DNA of 64,000 nt from Polynucleobacter sp. KF022 (GCF_027924105.1 NZ_AP026972.1:434001-498000), one strand, 5' to 3'; positions 51,973 to 61,452 are shown, counted from the stretch's first letter. The notes: generated from the letters alone by a model not told the origin. Numbers and translations are program-made.

Positions 51973-52631
51973 TATTTGTCATTCCTTGCTGCATCAATCG
52001 TTTCCATAATGGAGCGCGGTAAATAGTGATTGGCGGGTTGGGTTTCCCATTCAGGCATGAGCGCATAACCTGAGCGTTCTTCTATCGCCTTGCTGGCATC
52101 AGACTCTGGATCGTGGACATCACCAAAGATGCGCGCACTAGTAGGGCAGGCAAGTACGCATGCTGGCTTTTTCTCGGCCTCTGGCAAGGTCTCGCTATAA
52201 ATACGATCTACACAGAGCGTGCATTTAGTCATTACCTGACGTTCTTGATCAAGCTCGCGTGCACCGTAAGGACATGCCCAAGAGCAATAGCTACAACCAA
52301 TACATTTGTCGTAGTCAACAAGTACGATGCCATCTTCTTTGCGTTTATAGCTTGCGCCTGTAGGGCAAACAGGAACACAGGGAGGCTCTTCGCAATGTAA
52401 GCAGGACTTTGGAAAGTGAACTGTCTGTGTATTTGGAAAAGTGCCCGCTTCAAAGGTTTGTACTCGGTTGAAGAAGGTGCCACTTGGGCTCGCGCCATAA
52501 GCATTGAGATCAGTCAGCGGACCAGCTGAGCCAGAGGTGTTCCACTCTTTACAAGAGGTAACACACGCATGGCAACCTACACATACATTTAAATCAATAA
52601 CGAGAGCTAGTTGTTTATTTTTTTTGCTCAT
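51972..52631 (-). CDS. soeB: Four-cluster iron-sulfur subunit (SoeB type)
   Basis: 219 residues with four [4Fe-4S] cysteine groups: CVGCHACVTSCKEW, CLHCEEPPCVPVCPTGA, CIGCSYCSWACPYGA and CTLCVDRI..CVLACPTSA. It is the DmsB/NrfC-like electron-transfer subunit between the molybdopterin subunit and the membrane anchor. It overlaps soeA by 4 bases and soeC by 1. No signal peptide, in line with a cytoplasmic complex. Confidence 0.85.
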   Translation of the reverse strand: MSKKNKQLALVIDLNVCVGCHACVTSCKEWNTSGSAGPLTDLNAYGASPSGTFFNRVQTFEAGTFPNTQTVHFPKSCLHCEEPPCVPVCPTGASYKRKEDGIVLVDYDKCIGCSYCSWACPYGARELDQERQVMTKCTLCVDRIYSETLPEAEKKPACVLACPTSARIFGDVHDPESDASKAIEERSGYALMPEWETQPANHYLPRSIMETIDAARNDK

Positions 52632-55516
52632 TTTGTCTCCCCCGATTTTTTGAGGGCCATTCCGGGCACTTCAAATGCTTTTACTTGTGGCCAAGTTTCT
52701 TTTGGTTCATTTTCGTCTGCTGGGGCCAATCGAACTCTGACGTCATACCATCCCGCTTGACCAGTGATTGGATCGGAATTGCTTACAGTAAATCCACCTA
52801 ATGGAAGTTCTTCCGAGATAAGGTGATTTAACAAGAACCCTTTTTTAGATTCATCCGCATCGTTTGTAAGACTCCAAGCAGATTCTGCTTTGCCAATAGC
52901 ATTCCAAGTCCACACTGTCCCTGGATCAACCGCCTCAGAGTGTCTCGCCATGCAGCGGACTTTACCCCATTGAGATTCGATCCACATCCATGCACCATCA
53001 GCAATACCACTCTTAAGTGCAGTAGCAGTATTAACGTATAAATAGTTATGACTATGAATTTGTCTTAACCAAGCATTCTGTGAGTCCCAGGAGTGGTACA
53101 TCGCCATTGGACGCTGGGTAATTGCATTCAATGTAAATTTGGTGAGATCAGTTGCCTCATCTTCCAGTGGCGGGTACCAGAAAGGCAACGGATCAAAGTA
53201 TTTATAGATGCGCGCTTTGAGATGTTCTGGAGGTTGTGCGCCCGGACGTTTTCCAGTCGATGCCAATCTAAAGCGTTGCAAGATATCCGAGTAGATTGCA
53301 ATCATGATTGGATCATTTTTCTGGCGTAGAGCATTTTCTTTTGAGAAATCTAAATAGCCCTTATTCCAATTGCGCATGTATTGATGCTCTGGGGGCATGT
53401 GATATTGATGTACACAATTGTTTTCAGCGTATTTTTGCCATTGATTTGGATTAGGTTCGCCACGCAATGGCTTATCACCGTCCTTGCCGCGCCAACCACT
53501 TAAGAACCCAATACCTGAATCTGGAGTAGTTTGGAATCGGGTAATAAAGTCTGGGTAATCCTTAAACTTACGTTCACCCTCCGGAGTGGTAAAGGCTGGG
53601 AACTTTAAGCGGGAAGCCAGCTCAATCAATACCTCTTGGAATGGTTTGCATTCACCTAGAGGCTCAAGAACAGGGATGCGAACAGAATCAACAGGACCAT
53701 CAAATTCTGAAATTGGCCTATCAAGCATGCTCATGACATCATGGCGTTCGAGATAGGTGGTATCTGGAAGAACTAGATCTGCAAAGTCCACCATCTCTGA
53801 CTGGAATGCATCACATACCACTAAGAATGGGATCTTAAATTCACCATCATCATTTTTTGCATTGAGATGTTCACGAACTTCCATGGTATTCATGGTGGAG
53901 TTCCATGACATATTGGCCATGAAAATCATGAGCGTATCAATGGAGTAGGGATCACCTTTAACTGCATTAGTAATGACGTTATGCATTAATCCGTGCGCTG
54001 CTAACGGATGCTCCCAGGAATAGGCTTTATCAATACGCAGCGGTTTACCATCAGAATCCAGTGCTAAATCTTCTGGCTGTGTTGGCCATCCGAGCGGAGG
54101 TTTAGCTAGTGGAGTATTTGGCTTGATGTCATTTTCAGAAGAAGGGGGTTTTGCATTAGGCGGTACCTGTCTTGGGTAAGGCGCTTTATGCCTAAAACCA
54201 CCCGGACGATCAATGGTGCCCAATAGCGACATGAGCACAGCAAGGCCACGCGTTGTCTGAAATCCATTGGAGTGGGCAGATAAGCCGCGCATGGCATGGA
54301 ATGCAACTGGCCTACCAGTTACAGAGTCATGTTTTTCGCCCCAAGAGTCTGTCCATGGAATCGGTAATTCAAATTCTTGCCCGAATGCAGTGTCTGCCAT
54401 TTCAAGGGCAAGCTTGCGAATGCGTTCTGCTGGAATGCTAGTGATTGCTGCAGCCCATTCAGGAGTAGTTTCACTAACTTGTCGTTTGAGAAGTTCAAAT
54501 GAAGGAGCCACTTTCTTACCTTGGTGCGGCCCTGGGCCCATCACATATTCGCCCAGTAAAGCGGGTGACGTGCCTTGCGCGAAACAAGGTTTAGCGCTTT
54601 GTGACTTTTCATCCCAGATATATTTGTTGTGCGGCAAATCAGTATTGAGCGGGTCAGAGTCAGGGTCATACAGAAATAAGCCTTCTTCTGGACCTGAATC
54701 CATGCAAACTAATTGTGCTGAGTTGCTAAAACGCTTTAAGAATGGGGCATCGTACTTCTCAAGGCGTATCAGTTCATGCATTAAGGCCATAAACAGTGCG
54801 CCATCAGTTCCAGGCTTAATCGGAATCCACTCATCAGCAATAGCAGAGTAGCCAGTTCTTACTGGATTGATGGAAATGAAGCGGCCACCAGCACGTTTAA
54901 ATTTCGATAAAGCAATCTTCATTGGATTGCTATGGTGATCTTCCGCTGTGCCAATCATGACAAACAATTTCGCTTGATCTAAATCTGGGCCACCAAACTC
55001 CCAGAAGCTTCCGCCGATGGTATAGATCATGCCTGCAGCCATGTTCACAGAACAAAAGCCACCGTGCGCTGCATAGTTAGGCGTACCAAACTGTCTTGCA
55101 AATAAACCAGTCAGGGCTTGCATCTGATCACGACCAGTAAAGAGGGCAAACTTCTTGGGATCGGTAGCACGAATTTTTGCAAGCCGTTCAGTCAGAATAT
55201 CAAAAGCCTTTTCCCAGCTAATAGGTTCAAATTCACCATTACCTCTTTCGCTGCCTGCCTTACGCAACAGGGGTTGTGTAATGCGCGCAGGAGAATTCTG
55301 TTTCATGATTCCCGAGGAGCCTTTGGCGCAGATGACGCCTTGGTTTAGGGGATGCTCAGGATTACCGTCTATATAAACTAATTTACCTTCTCGTAGATGT
55401 GCTCGAATACCGCAACGACAGGCACACATATAGCATGTAGTTTTTTTAATTTCCGTTGCAGGTGCTTGCTTATTAATCGGGTCATGCACGGGATCATTGG
55501 AAAATATTTTGAACAT
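52628..55516 (-). CDS. soeA: Molybdopterin catalytic subunit, SoeA-type sulfite dehydrogenase
   Basis: 962 residues of the DMSO reductase/CISM family. The N-terminal cluster motif is C28-x2-C31-x3-C35, with Cys63 in GVICAKG. A cysteine likely to ligate molybdenum lies in HGGFCSVN (about 155), as in polysulfide/thiosulfate-reductase-like enzymes. There is no twin-arginine signal, so the complex should face the cytoplasm, unlike PsrA/TtrA. SoeABC in purple sulfur bacteria and roseobacters oxidises cytoplasmic sulfite to sulfate with quinone as acceptor, and it often accompanies xsc. That fits sulfite release by Xsc here. The alternative is another CISM oxidoreductase; biochemical proof is absent. 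Confidence 0.82.
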   Translation of the reverse strand: MFKIFSNDPVHDPINKQAPATEIKKTTCYMCACRCGIRAHLREGKLVYIDGNPEHPLNQGVICAKGSSGIMKQNSPARITQPLLRKAGSERGNGEFEPISWEKAFDILTERLAKIRATDPKKFALFTGRDQMQALTGLFARQFGTPNYAAHGGFCSVNMAAGMIYTIGGSFWEFGGPDLDQAKLFVMIGTAEDHHSNPMKIALSKFKRAGGRFISINPVRTGYSAIADEWIPIKPGTDGALFMALMHELIRLEKYDAPFLKRFSNSAQLVCMDSGPEEGLFLYDPDSDPLNTDLPHNKYIWDEKSQSAKPCFAQGTSPALLGEYVMGPGPHQGKKVAPSFELLKRQVSETTPEWAAAITSIPAERIRKLALEMADTAFGQEFELPIPWTDSWGEKHDSVTGRPVAFHAMRGLSAHSNGFQTTRGLAVLMSLLGTIDRPGGFRHKAPYPRQVPPNAKPPSSENDIKPNTPLAKPPLGWPTQPEDLALDSDGKPLRIDKAYSWEHPLAAHGLMHNVITNAVKGDPYSIDTLMIFMANMSWNSTMNTMEVREHLNAKNDDGEFKIPFLVVCDAFQSEMVDFADLVLPDTTYLERHDVMSMLDRPISEFDGPVDSVRIPVLEPLGECKPFQEVLIELASRLKFPAFTTPEGERKFKDYPDFITRFQTTPDSGIGFLSGWRGKDGDKPLRGEPNPNQWQKYAENNCVHQYHMPPEHQYMRNWNKGYLDFSKENALRQKNDPIMIAIYSDILQRFRLASTGKRPGAQPPEHLKARIYKYFDPLPFWYPPLEDEATDLTKFTLNAITQRPMAMYHSWDSQNAWLRQIHSHNYLYVNTATALKSGIADGAWMWIESQWGKVRCMARHSEAVDPGTVWTWNAIGKAESAWSLTNDADESKKGFLLNHLISEELPLGGFTVSNSDPITGQAGWYDVRVRLAPADENEPKETWPQVKAFEVPGMALKKSGETK

Positions 55517-55527
55517 GGTCTTCTCAA

Positions 55528-56436
55528 TTATTGAGGGTTTTTGGCAAGCAGAATGGCCATCGCTGTAGATGCCACTCTAGAAAAAACAGAATCAGATCTG
55601 GAGGTCAGAGTGATTGGAACTTGTGCGCCCAGAATGGTGCCTGCACATTCAGCACCCGCCATATAGACAAAGGACTTGTAAAGAATATTGCCGACTTGCA
55701 AATCAGGCATTAATAGCAGATCAGGATCACCTGCCACCTTTGAATAGATCCCTTTTGTTCTCGCGGACTGTGCTGATATCGCATTATCAAATCCAAAAGG
55801 GCCTTCAATAATCGTATCTGGAAATATCGGATGAGCAATATGCTCATCCACAATTTCTTTTGCATCCGTAGTGGATGACATTGCTGGATTAATCACCTCA
55901 GTAGCAGCAATGATTGCTACTTTGACGTTGCTGATGCTTAACCTCTTTAAGGCATCTAAGCTGTTGGCTAGAATTTCTCTTTTGAGTTGAGCATTTGGTG
56001 CGATATTGACAACGGCATCTGTGACGCCAAGTAGCTTATGGTAGCGAGCAAGCTCAAACAAGAAGAGGTGATTAACGCGTTTATCAGTACGCAATCCATC
56101 GCGATGCACAATCGGCCCCATCAGATCTTCAGTGTGCAAAGACCCCTTCATTAGAACCGCTAGCTTTCCTTCTTTCACCATCTCAACTGCTTTCTTGGTT
56201 GCCAGGATCGGATCTTTAGGTGTATCGACAATCTGTATGCCATCTAGAGAAAGTTCTTCGATTGCTGCTAGCTCTTCTATTTCTTTTTTAGGGCCTATCA
56301 AAATTGGAGTGCATAACTGTCTTTTAATAAGATCAAAAACAGTTTCTAGTGCTGGCGCACTGAGGGGGTAGACCACCCCAAGAGGTAGATTACTCTTAGC
56401 CTCCTCAATCATTTTTTCTAAGAGTGGATATTTCAC
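55528..56436 (-). CDS. pta: Phosphate acetyltransferase (short, Pta/Ptb family)
   Basis: 302 residues, lacking the DRTGG regulatory domain of long Pta. LGVTDAVVNIAPN, AQSARTKGIYSKVAGDPDLLLMPDLQVGN and MAGAECAGTILGAQVPI identify the phosphate acetyl/butyryl transferase fold. It converts acetyl phosphate from Xsc to acetyl-CoA. 12 bases upstream of soeA in the same operon. Bacteria that use taurine or sulfoacetate normally pair Xsc with such a Pta. The Ptb alternative (butyryl) is less likely here. Confidence 0.88.
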   Translation of the reverse strand: MKYPLLEKMIEEAKSNLPLGVVYPLSAPALETVFDLIKRQLCTPILIGPKKEIEELAAIEELSLDGIQIVDTPKDPILATKKAVEMVKEGKLAVLMKGSLHTEDLMGPIVHRDGLRTDKRVNHLFLFELARYHKLLGVTDAVVNIAPNAQLKREILANSLDALKRLSISNVKVAIIAATEVINPAMSSTTDAKEIVDEHIAHPIFPDTIIEGPFGFDNAISAQSARTKGIYSKVAGDPDLLLMPDLQVGNILYKSFVYMAGAECAGTILGAQVPITLTSRSDSVFSRVASTAMAILLAKNPQ

Positions 56437-56475
56437 GTTTAGATTTGTCCTGAGGTGGCTTTGATGCTGTGCTAA

Positions 56476-57276
56476 TTAGGAAAGAGTTTGAGAGATACGC
56501 TCAGACGCTTCTTTTAGCTTAGGAATATGTTCCATCGCTTGATTTAGAGGGAGTCTTGCTGTTGCTGCATGAACCGCAATCGCTGCTACTACCTCACCTA
56601 GAGAGTCTTTGACAGGTACCGCTACACAAGAAACTCCCAATACATATTCTTCGTTATCTACTGCATAACCAGTGCTCACAATTCTTTCCATCTCCGACTC
56701 CAATAGGTGGCGATCGGTAATGGTTCTATGTGTAAATTGTTGTAGTGGCAAGCTTTCTAAAATCTTGGTGCGCTCATCTACGGGTTTGTAGGCGAGAAGT
56801 AATTTTCCGCTAGCGCTGCAGTGTGGGGGCAGTACTGTGCCCGGTGGAAGGTGAAGACGTAAAGCCCAGTCAGCCTCAACGCGATCCAAGTAAAACAGTT
56901 CACCGCGTCTTAAGACGGCAAGATTGCAGGTTTCACCTAGATCAGCCACTAAGCCGCGCAGGATGGTGTGGCGAATGGCAGATACGCTATCGTGCGTCAT
57001 AGTAGACATTGCTAAATGAGACAAACGCTCACCAGGAGCATAAGTTCTTCCGCCTGGCTCTCTTGCTACTAAACCCGCTTCTTCAAAAATGGCTAAAGTT
57101 CTGTGTAGGGATGCTTTTGGCATGCCAGTAATCTGCATGAGCTGGGCCAGGGTGGCAGGTTGCTGTAAAGCCGCTAAAGCTTCCAAAATCACCACGCCTT
57201 TCAGCATGGAGGAGTTTTCGCTGGAGCTATCTCTTTTGGTGATGTCTGGCTGTTCGATGGTATCTAGTTCAAGCAT
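56476..57276 (-). CDS. IclR family transcriptional regulator of the sulfonate island
   Basis: 266 residues. N-terminal winged helix-turn-helix (about 25-80; LAQLMQITGMPKASLHRTLAIFEEAGLV) and C-terminal effector domain (about 90-260; GKLLLAYKP and YAVDNEEYVLGVSCVAVPV are typical). It is probably autoregulated: TTGTTC/GAACAA flanks its promoter. First gene of the minus-strand operon iclR-pta-soeABC-nitroreductase; effector probably a sulfonate or its aldehyde. Confidence 0.9.
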   Translation of the reverse strand: MLELDTIEQPDITKRDSSSENSSMLKGVVILEALAALQQPATLAQLMQITGMPKASLHRTLAIFEEAGLVAREPGGRTYAPGERLSHLAMSTMTHDSVSAIRHTILRGLVADLGETCNLAVLRRGELFYLDRVEADWALRLHLPPGTVLPPHCSASGKLLLAYKPVDERTKILESLPLQQFTHRTITDRHLLESEMERIVSTGYAVDNEEYVLGVSCVAVPVKDSLGEVVAAIAVHAATARLPLNQAMEHIPKLKEASERISQTLS

Positions 57277-57305
57277 GGGCCTTAAATCTCATGAAATGTG
57301 TCATT

Positions 57306-57326
57306 TTGTTCATTCTAATAGAACAA
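57306..57326 (-). promoter_or_regulatory. Putative operator in front of iclR
   Basis: TTGTTC (57306-57311) and GAACAA (57321-57326), separated by 9 bases, 30-50 bases before the iclR start. The half-sites match those of the xsc and TctC-sauST operators, although the spacing is wider. Confidence 0.55.
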
Positions 57327-57363
57327 GGTTGTAAATTCTAGGGAAAATGTTAGTATTTTTACT

Positions 57364-57386
57364 TATACGAAACAACTTGTTCCGTT
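57364..57386 (+). promoter_or_regulatory. Putative IclR operator and -10 of the TctC-sauS-sauT operon
   Basis: The operator core ACAACTTGTTCCGTT (57372-57386) repeats the element before xsc (ACAAAATGTTCCGTT) with changes only in the spacer. A candidate -10 TATACG (57364-57369) lies just upstream, the same order as at xsc. No good -35 is seen, so activator dependence is possible. Confidence 0.55.
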
Positions 57387-57467
57387 GAATAAGATCATTT
57401 ATGCTTACTAAAACAGTCAATAAGGGCTAAGATAAGCCTAAAAGTAGTACTAAATAGGAGATTAGTC

Positions 57468-58454
57468 ATGCGTAGAAGCAATCTATTAGCCGCTGTACTG
57501 TCAACAATTCTCGCTTTTATGGGCTCGTTAGGCTGGGCGCAATTTGCGCAAGCACAAGCGTGGCCAACTAAGCCAATTAAATTTATCGTTCCTTACCCGC
57601 CTGGCGGAGGCACTGATGTGATTGCACGTATTGTGCAGGAGCCATTAAGCCAGGCGCTTGGTCAGCAGGTCATTATTGATAACCGTGGAGGTGCTGGCGG
57701 TTCGATTGGTACCGATATTGCTGCTAAGGCTCCATCTGATGGTTATACCGTTTTGTTTACGCTTTCATCACACACTATCAATCCGGCAATTTATCCAAAG
57801 CTTGCCTTTGATACTGAAAAAGATTTTTTACCAGTTTCATTAGTAGCTTCGTTGCCGCAAATTTTGGTTGCTAATCCAGATTTCCCAGCCAAGTCTGTCA
57901 AAGAAGTAATTGATATGGCCAAGGCAAAACCAGATTCAGTTTCATATGCTTCGGTAGGTAATGGATCGCCTGGTCACCTGGCTGGCGCCATGATGGCTGG
58001 CTCTGCTGGTGTTTCAATGATGCATATTCCTTATCGTGGAGGTGGTCCTGCGATTACTGATGTGATGGCAGGTCAAGTACCTCTTCTTTGGGTGTCGATT
58101 CCTGCTGCAGCAAACTATGTCAAAGCTGGAAAGCTACGCGCTTTAGCGGTTTCAACTGTAAAGCGCTCCCCAGTGTTTCCAGATGTGCCAACGATGGCTG
58201 AATTAGGTTTTAAGGATTACGAAGTGGACTCTTGGTATGCCATGTTTGTTCCTGCTAAAACACCACAGCCAATTATCGATATCTTGTACAAAGCAACAGT
58301 CAAGGTCTTGGCTGAGCCAGCTGTAAAAGATAAGCTCATTGCTCAAGGCGCTGAGGCAGTGGGTAGTACACCTGCTCAATTGGGAGCAATCGTCAAAACT
58401 GAATTGGTGAAGTGGAAAAAAGTAACTAAGGATGCAGCGATTAAAGCTGAGTAA
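57468..58454 (+). CDS. Tripartite tricarboxylate transporter substrate-binding protein (Bug/TctC), copy 3
   Basis: 328 residues: signal peptide ending near AQFAQAQA, AWPTKPIKFIVPYPPGGGTDVIARI and VIIDNRGGAGGSIGTDIAAKAPSDGYTVL. First gene of the operon with sauS and sauT, in the place where Cupriavidus has an MFS transporter SauU. It may bind sulfoacetate in the periplasm; this is inferred from position only. TAGGAG precedes the ATG. Confidence 0.92.
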   Translation: MRRSNLLAAVLSTILAFMGSLGWAQFAQAQAWPTKPIKFIVPYPPGGGTDVIARIVQEPLSQALGQQVIIDNRGGAGGSIGTDIAAKAPSDGYTVLFTLSSHTINPAIYPKLAFDTEKDFLPVSLVASLPQILVANPDFPAKSVKEVIDMAKAKPDSVSYASVGNGSPGHLAGAMMAGSAGVSMMHIPYRGGGPAITDVMAGQVPLLWVSIPAAANYVKAGKLRALAVSTVKRSPVFPDVPTMAELGFKDYEVDSWYAMFVPAKTPQPIIDILYKATVKVLAEPAVKDKLIAQGAEAVGSTPAQLGAIVKTELVKWKKVTKDAAIKAE

Positions 58455-58502
58455 ATAGCTTCACCCTAAAGATTTAAAGTAAATAAAAAGATAAGAATAT
58501 TA

Positions 58503-59912
58503 ATGATGACGCCAGTAGAAGTAATTGTTGAACGTGGACGTGTAGCCCAGAAGATATATGAGGGCTACACGCAAGCCCAGGTAAACTTGGTGGTTGAGGC
58601 GGTAGCCTGGTCGATTCTTGAGCCAAAGCGTAATCAAGAGTTGGCAGAGCTTGCTGTTCAGGATACTGGCTTAGGGGATGTGGCTGATAAGTTCAAAAAG
58701 AACTTCAGAAAAACTTTAGGTTTAGTACGTGACCTAAGTTATGCAAAAACAGTTGGGATTATTTCTGAGGACTTAAAGACAGGTCTCACAGAGTATGCCC
58801 GCCCTGTTGGTGTGGTCGCAGCGATTACGCCGTCAACCAATCCTGGTGCCACGCCTATTAATAAAATCTTAAATGCTTTGAAGTGTCGTAATGCGGTAGT
58901 GGTGGCGCCATCACCAAAGGGGTATTCAACTTGCGCTCGGTTACTGGAGTTTGTACATCAACAATTGGATCTGGTTAAGGCGCCTAGGGATTTGGTGCAG
59001 ATGTTGCCATCTCCGATTACCAAAGATTCCACCAATGAATTAATGCGTTTGGCGGATTTAGTTGTGGCAACCGGTTCACAGGCTAATATTCGCGCTGCGT
59101 ATACCTGTGGTACTCCTGCATTTGGTGTTGGGGCTGGAAATGTTCTGGTCATTATTGATGAACATGCCGATCTTACGGGTGCTGCTAATAAAATACTGCA
59201 GTCCAAAACATTTGATAACGCCACAAGTTGTTCCAGTGAGAATGGAGCGGTAATTTGTTCTCAGGTTTATGACAAGGCTATTAGTGCGCTTGAGGCTGCA
59301 GGTGGATTGATGTTGGATGCTGCTGATAAAAAGCGTCTTGAGGATGTCATGTTTCAGAATGGCAAACTTACTTCAACACTGACTGCGCAAAATCCAGCAG
59401 TGATTGCTGAGCGTGCGCAGTTGCAAAATCCAAAAGTAAAAGCTGCCAAATTCTTTATGGTGGAAGAGCAGGGATATGGACCGTCAGTTCCGTTTTCTGG
59501 TGAAAAATTAAGCCCAGTCTTGACAGTTTGGAAGGCTGCCAATTTTGAAGCAGCTAAAGAGTTGATTTCCAATGTATATGCTTACCAAGGAGCCGGACAT
59601 TCTGTTGGCTTGCATACTGCACAAAGTGGTGAGACTTTAGAGTCTCGAGCTGCCGCTCTTGCACAGCAATTGCCTGTTGCCAGAATCATTGTTAATCAGG
59701 CGCATGCGATTGCTACTGGTGGTAGTTTTGAGAATGGTTTACCGTTTTCTTTATCCATGGGTTGCGGAACATGGGGTAAGAATAATTTCTCAGAGAATAT
59801 GAACTATCGCCACTATCTCAATATTACGAGAGTGGTGAGACCTATTCCTGAGCATGTTCCTAAGGTTGAAGATTTGCTGAAAGAGTATTTCAGTCGCTAT
59901 CCTCAGGCTTAA
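58503..59912 (+). CDS. sauS: CoA-acylating sulfoacetaldehyde dehydrogenase
   Basis: 469 residues of the aldehyde dehydrogenase superfamily, acylating (AdhE/EutE-like) branch. VGVVAAITPSTNPGATPINKILNALKCRNAVV is the Rossmann/CoA region, GVGAGNVLVIID follows, and the catalytic Cys lies in NATSCSSENGAVI (about 252). SauS reduces sulfoacetyl-CoA to sulfoacetaldehyde with NAD(P)H in Cupriavidus necator. Placement beside a CoA ligase and in the xsc regulon supports this over an acetaldehyde or propionaldehyde enzyme. Two ATGs in tandem (58503, 58506). Confidence 0.82.
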   Translation: MMTPVEVIVERGRVAQKIYEGYTQAQVNLVVEAVAWSILEPKRNQELAELAVQDTGLGDVADKFKKNFRKTLGLVRDLSYAKTVGIISEDLKTGLTEYARPVGVVAAITPSTNPGATPINKILNALKCRNAVVVAPSPKGYSTCARLLEFVHQQLDLVKAPRDLVQMLPSPITKDSTNELMRLADLVVATGSQANIRAAYTCGTPAFGVGAGNVLVIIDEHADLTGAANKILQSKTFDNATSCSSENGAVICSQVYDKAISALEAAGGLMLDAADKKRLEDVMFQNGKLTSTLTAQNPAVIAERAQLQNPKVKAAKFFMVEEQGYGPSVPFSGEKLSPVLTVWKAANFEAAKELISNVYAYQGAGHSVGLHTAQSGETLESRAAALAQQLPVARIIVNQAHAIATGGSFENGLPFSLSMGCGTWGKNNFSENMNYRHYLNITRVVRPIPEHVPKVEDLLKEYFSRYPQA

Positions 59913-59916
59913 CTCC

Positions 59917-61452
59917 ATGATGACTGCTTCATGCAAGAGTTTAGGTGAGGTACTGTCGCATTGGGAGGCGGCACAGCCTGAAAAACCATTTCTATTTGCC
60001 CCTGAAATTAATGCTGCTCTGACTTATGGACAGCTCGCCAAAGAAGCACGTCATTTTGCAATCTGGTTGGAGCAAGAGGGTATTAGTGAAAAGGGTCATG
60101 TAGGTCTCTTTATGCAAAATGGGCGCCAAACTAGTACGATTTTTTTGGCAACCATGGCCTGTGGGCGAGTCATTACCCCCTTAAATCTATTGGCGCCCAC
60201 TGATCAACTGGCCTGGGTGTTAGATCACAGCGATATTGAAGTTTTGTTTTACTCGCCTGATAAGAAACAAGGACTATTTTTAGCTCTTGAGAAGACTAAA
60301 AGAAAATTCAAGGCCATTGAGCTTGACCCAGATGCGGCTGAGGGACCCTTCATGCAGTGCGCGCTCGGGACATTGCCTTCAGTTGAGTCTTCGCAACCAG
60401 CGCTCTTGATGTATACCTCAGGCACAACAGGAACACCTAAAGGGGTGTTGCTTACGCATGCCAATTTATTACATGCTGCGCGCTCTATGGCAGCATGGCA
60501 CTCATTAACACAGTCAGATATTGTGCTGAGCTCACTACCGATTTACCACATCAATGGACAAGTCATCTCAACAATTACACCATTTGTATCTGGTGGGTCT
60601 GTAGTTGCGCCACATGCTTTTTCTGTTTCAAGTTGGTGGAGCTTGGCGATTCAATATCGCTGCACCTGGATCAATATGGTTCCAACCATCATTGCGTATT
60701 TGATTAATGCCGCCAAGAGTGGTGGTGCATTACCCGGTCGCGAGGACTTGAAGTCGATTCGATTTGGTCGATCTGCCTCTGCTCCCCTGCCGCCTGAGCA
60801 TCATCGTGAATTTGAAGCCCTCTTTGGAATCACTGTCATTGAGGGAATGGGCATGACAGAGTCGGCCTCAATGGTCTTTTGTAATCCCCATGACGAAAGC
60901 AGACGCTATGGTAGTCCGGGTCAACCTTGTGGTGTAGAAGCCAAAGTGATTGATCCTGAAGGTAATCCTCTTGGTAATAACGCTGTAGGTGAAATTTGTT
61001 TACGTGGTGGGAATGTTCTCAATGCTTATTACAAAGCGGAGACAGAGACGGCTAAAGCCTTTGATAGCGAGGGATGGTTAAAGACTGGCGATCTGGGTAT
61101 GCGTGATGATGACGGTTTTTATTTCATCACCGGGCGCTTGAAAGAGTTGATCATCAAGGGTGGTGAAAATATTGCCCCGCGTGAAATCGATGAAGCAGTC
61201 TTAAAGCATCCTGCAGTATTAGATGCGGCTGCAGTCGGTATTCCAGATAGCAACTACGGGCAAGAAATTATGGTGTGTATCGTTCTTAAGCCAGATACCA
61301 CATGTTCTGAAGATGAAATGCGCGCATTTTGCTTAAAAGAATTGGGGAAATTTCGAACACCCAAAATCATTCTTTTCATGGATGATCTGCCGCGTGGGCC
61401 GTCTGGCAAAGTGCAGCGCTTGAAGCTGTTGGATCTACAAAAAGCCCACTAA
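59917..61452 (+). CDS. sauT: Sulfoacetate-CoA ligase
   Basis: 511 residues of the ANL (acyl-CoA synthetase) superfamily: P-loop MYTSGTTGTPKGVLLTH, GMTESASM, GWLKTGDLGM, and the catalytic Lys near PRGPSGKVQRLKL. SauT activates sulfoacetate to sulfoacetyl-CoA with ATP. Starts 5 bases after sauS. The assignment rests on partnership with sauS; oxalate- or other acid-CoA ligases look similar. Confidence 0.8.
   Translation: MMTASCKSLGEVLSHWEAAQPEKPFLFAPEINAALTYGQLAKEARHFAIWLEQEGISEKGHVGLFMQNGRQTSTIFLATMACGRVITPLNLLAPTDQLAWVLDHSDIEVLFYSPDKKQGLFLALEKTKRKFKAIELDPDAAEGPFMQCALGTLPSVESSQPALLMYTSGTTGTPKGVLLTHANLLHAARSMAAWHSLTQSDIVLSSLPIYHINGQVISTITPFVSGGSVVAPHAFSVSSWWSLAIQYRCTWINMVPTIIAYLINAAKSGGALPGREDLKSIRFGRSASAPLPPEHHREFEALFGITVIEGMGMTESASMVFCNPHDESRRYGSPGQPCGVEAKVIDPEGNPLGNNAVGEICLRGGNVLNAYYKAETETAKAFDSEGWLKTGDLGMRDDDGFYFITGRLKELIIKGGENIAPREIDEAVLKHPAVLDAAAVGIPDSNYGQEIMVCIVLKPDTTCSEDEMRAFCLKELGKFRTPKIILFMDDLPRGPSGKVQRLKLLDLQKAH

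Noticed and set aside
54267..54851. 194-codon open frame opposite soeA
   Set aside because: It lies wholly within the conserved molybdopterin subunit gene, has no recognisable domain and no ribosome binding site; a shadow of codon bias.
52628..55516. Periplasmic PsrA/TtrA-type reductase as the identity of the molybdoenzyme
   Set aside because: No twin-arginine signal at the N-terminus, and the partners Pta and Xsc favour a cytoplasmic sulfite-oxidising SoeA.
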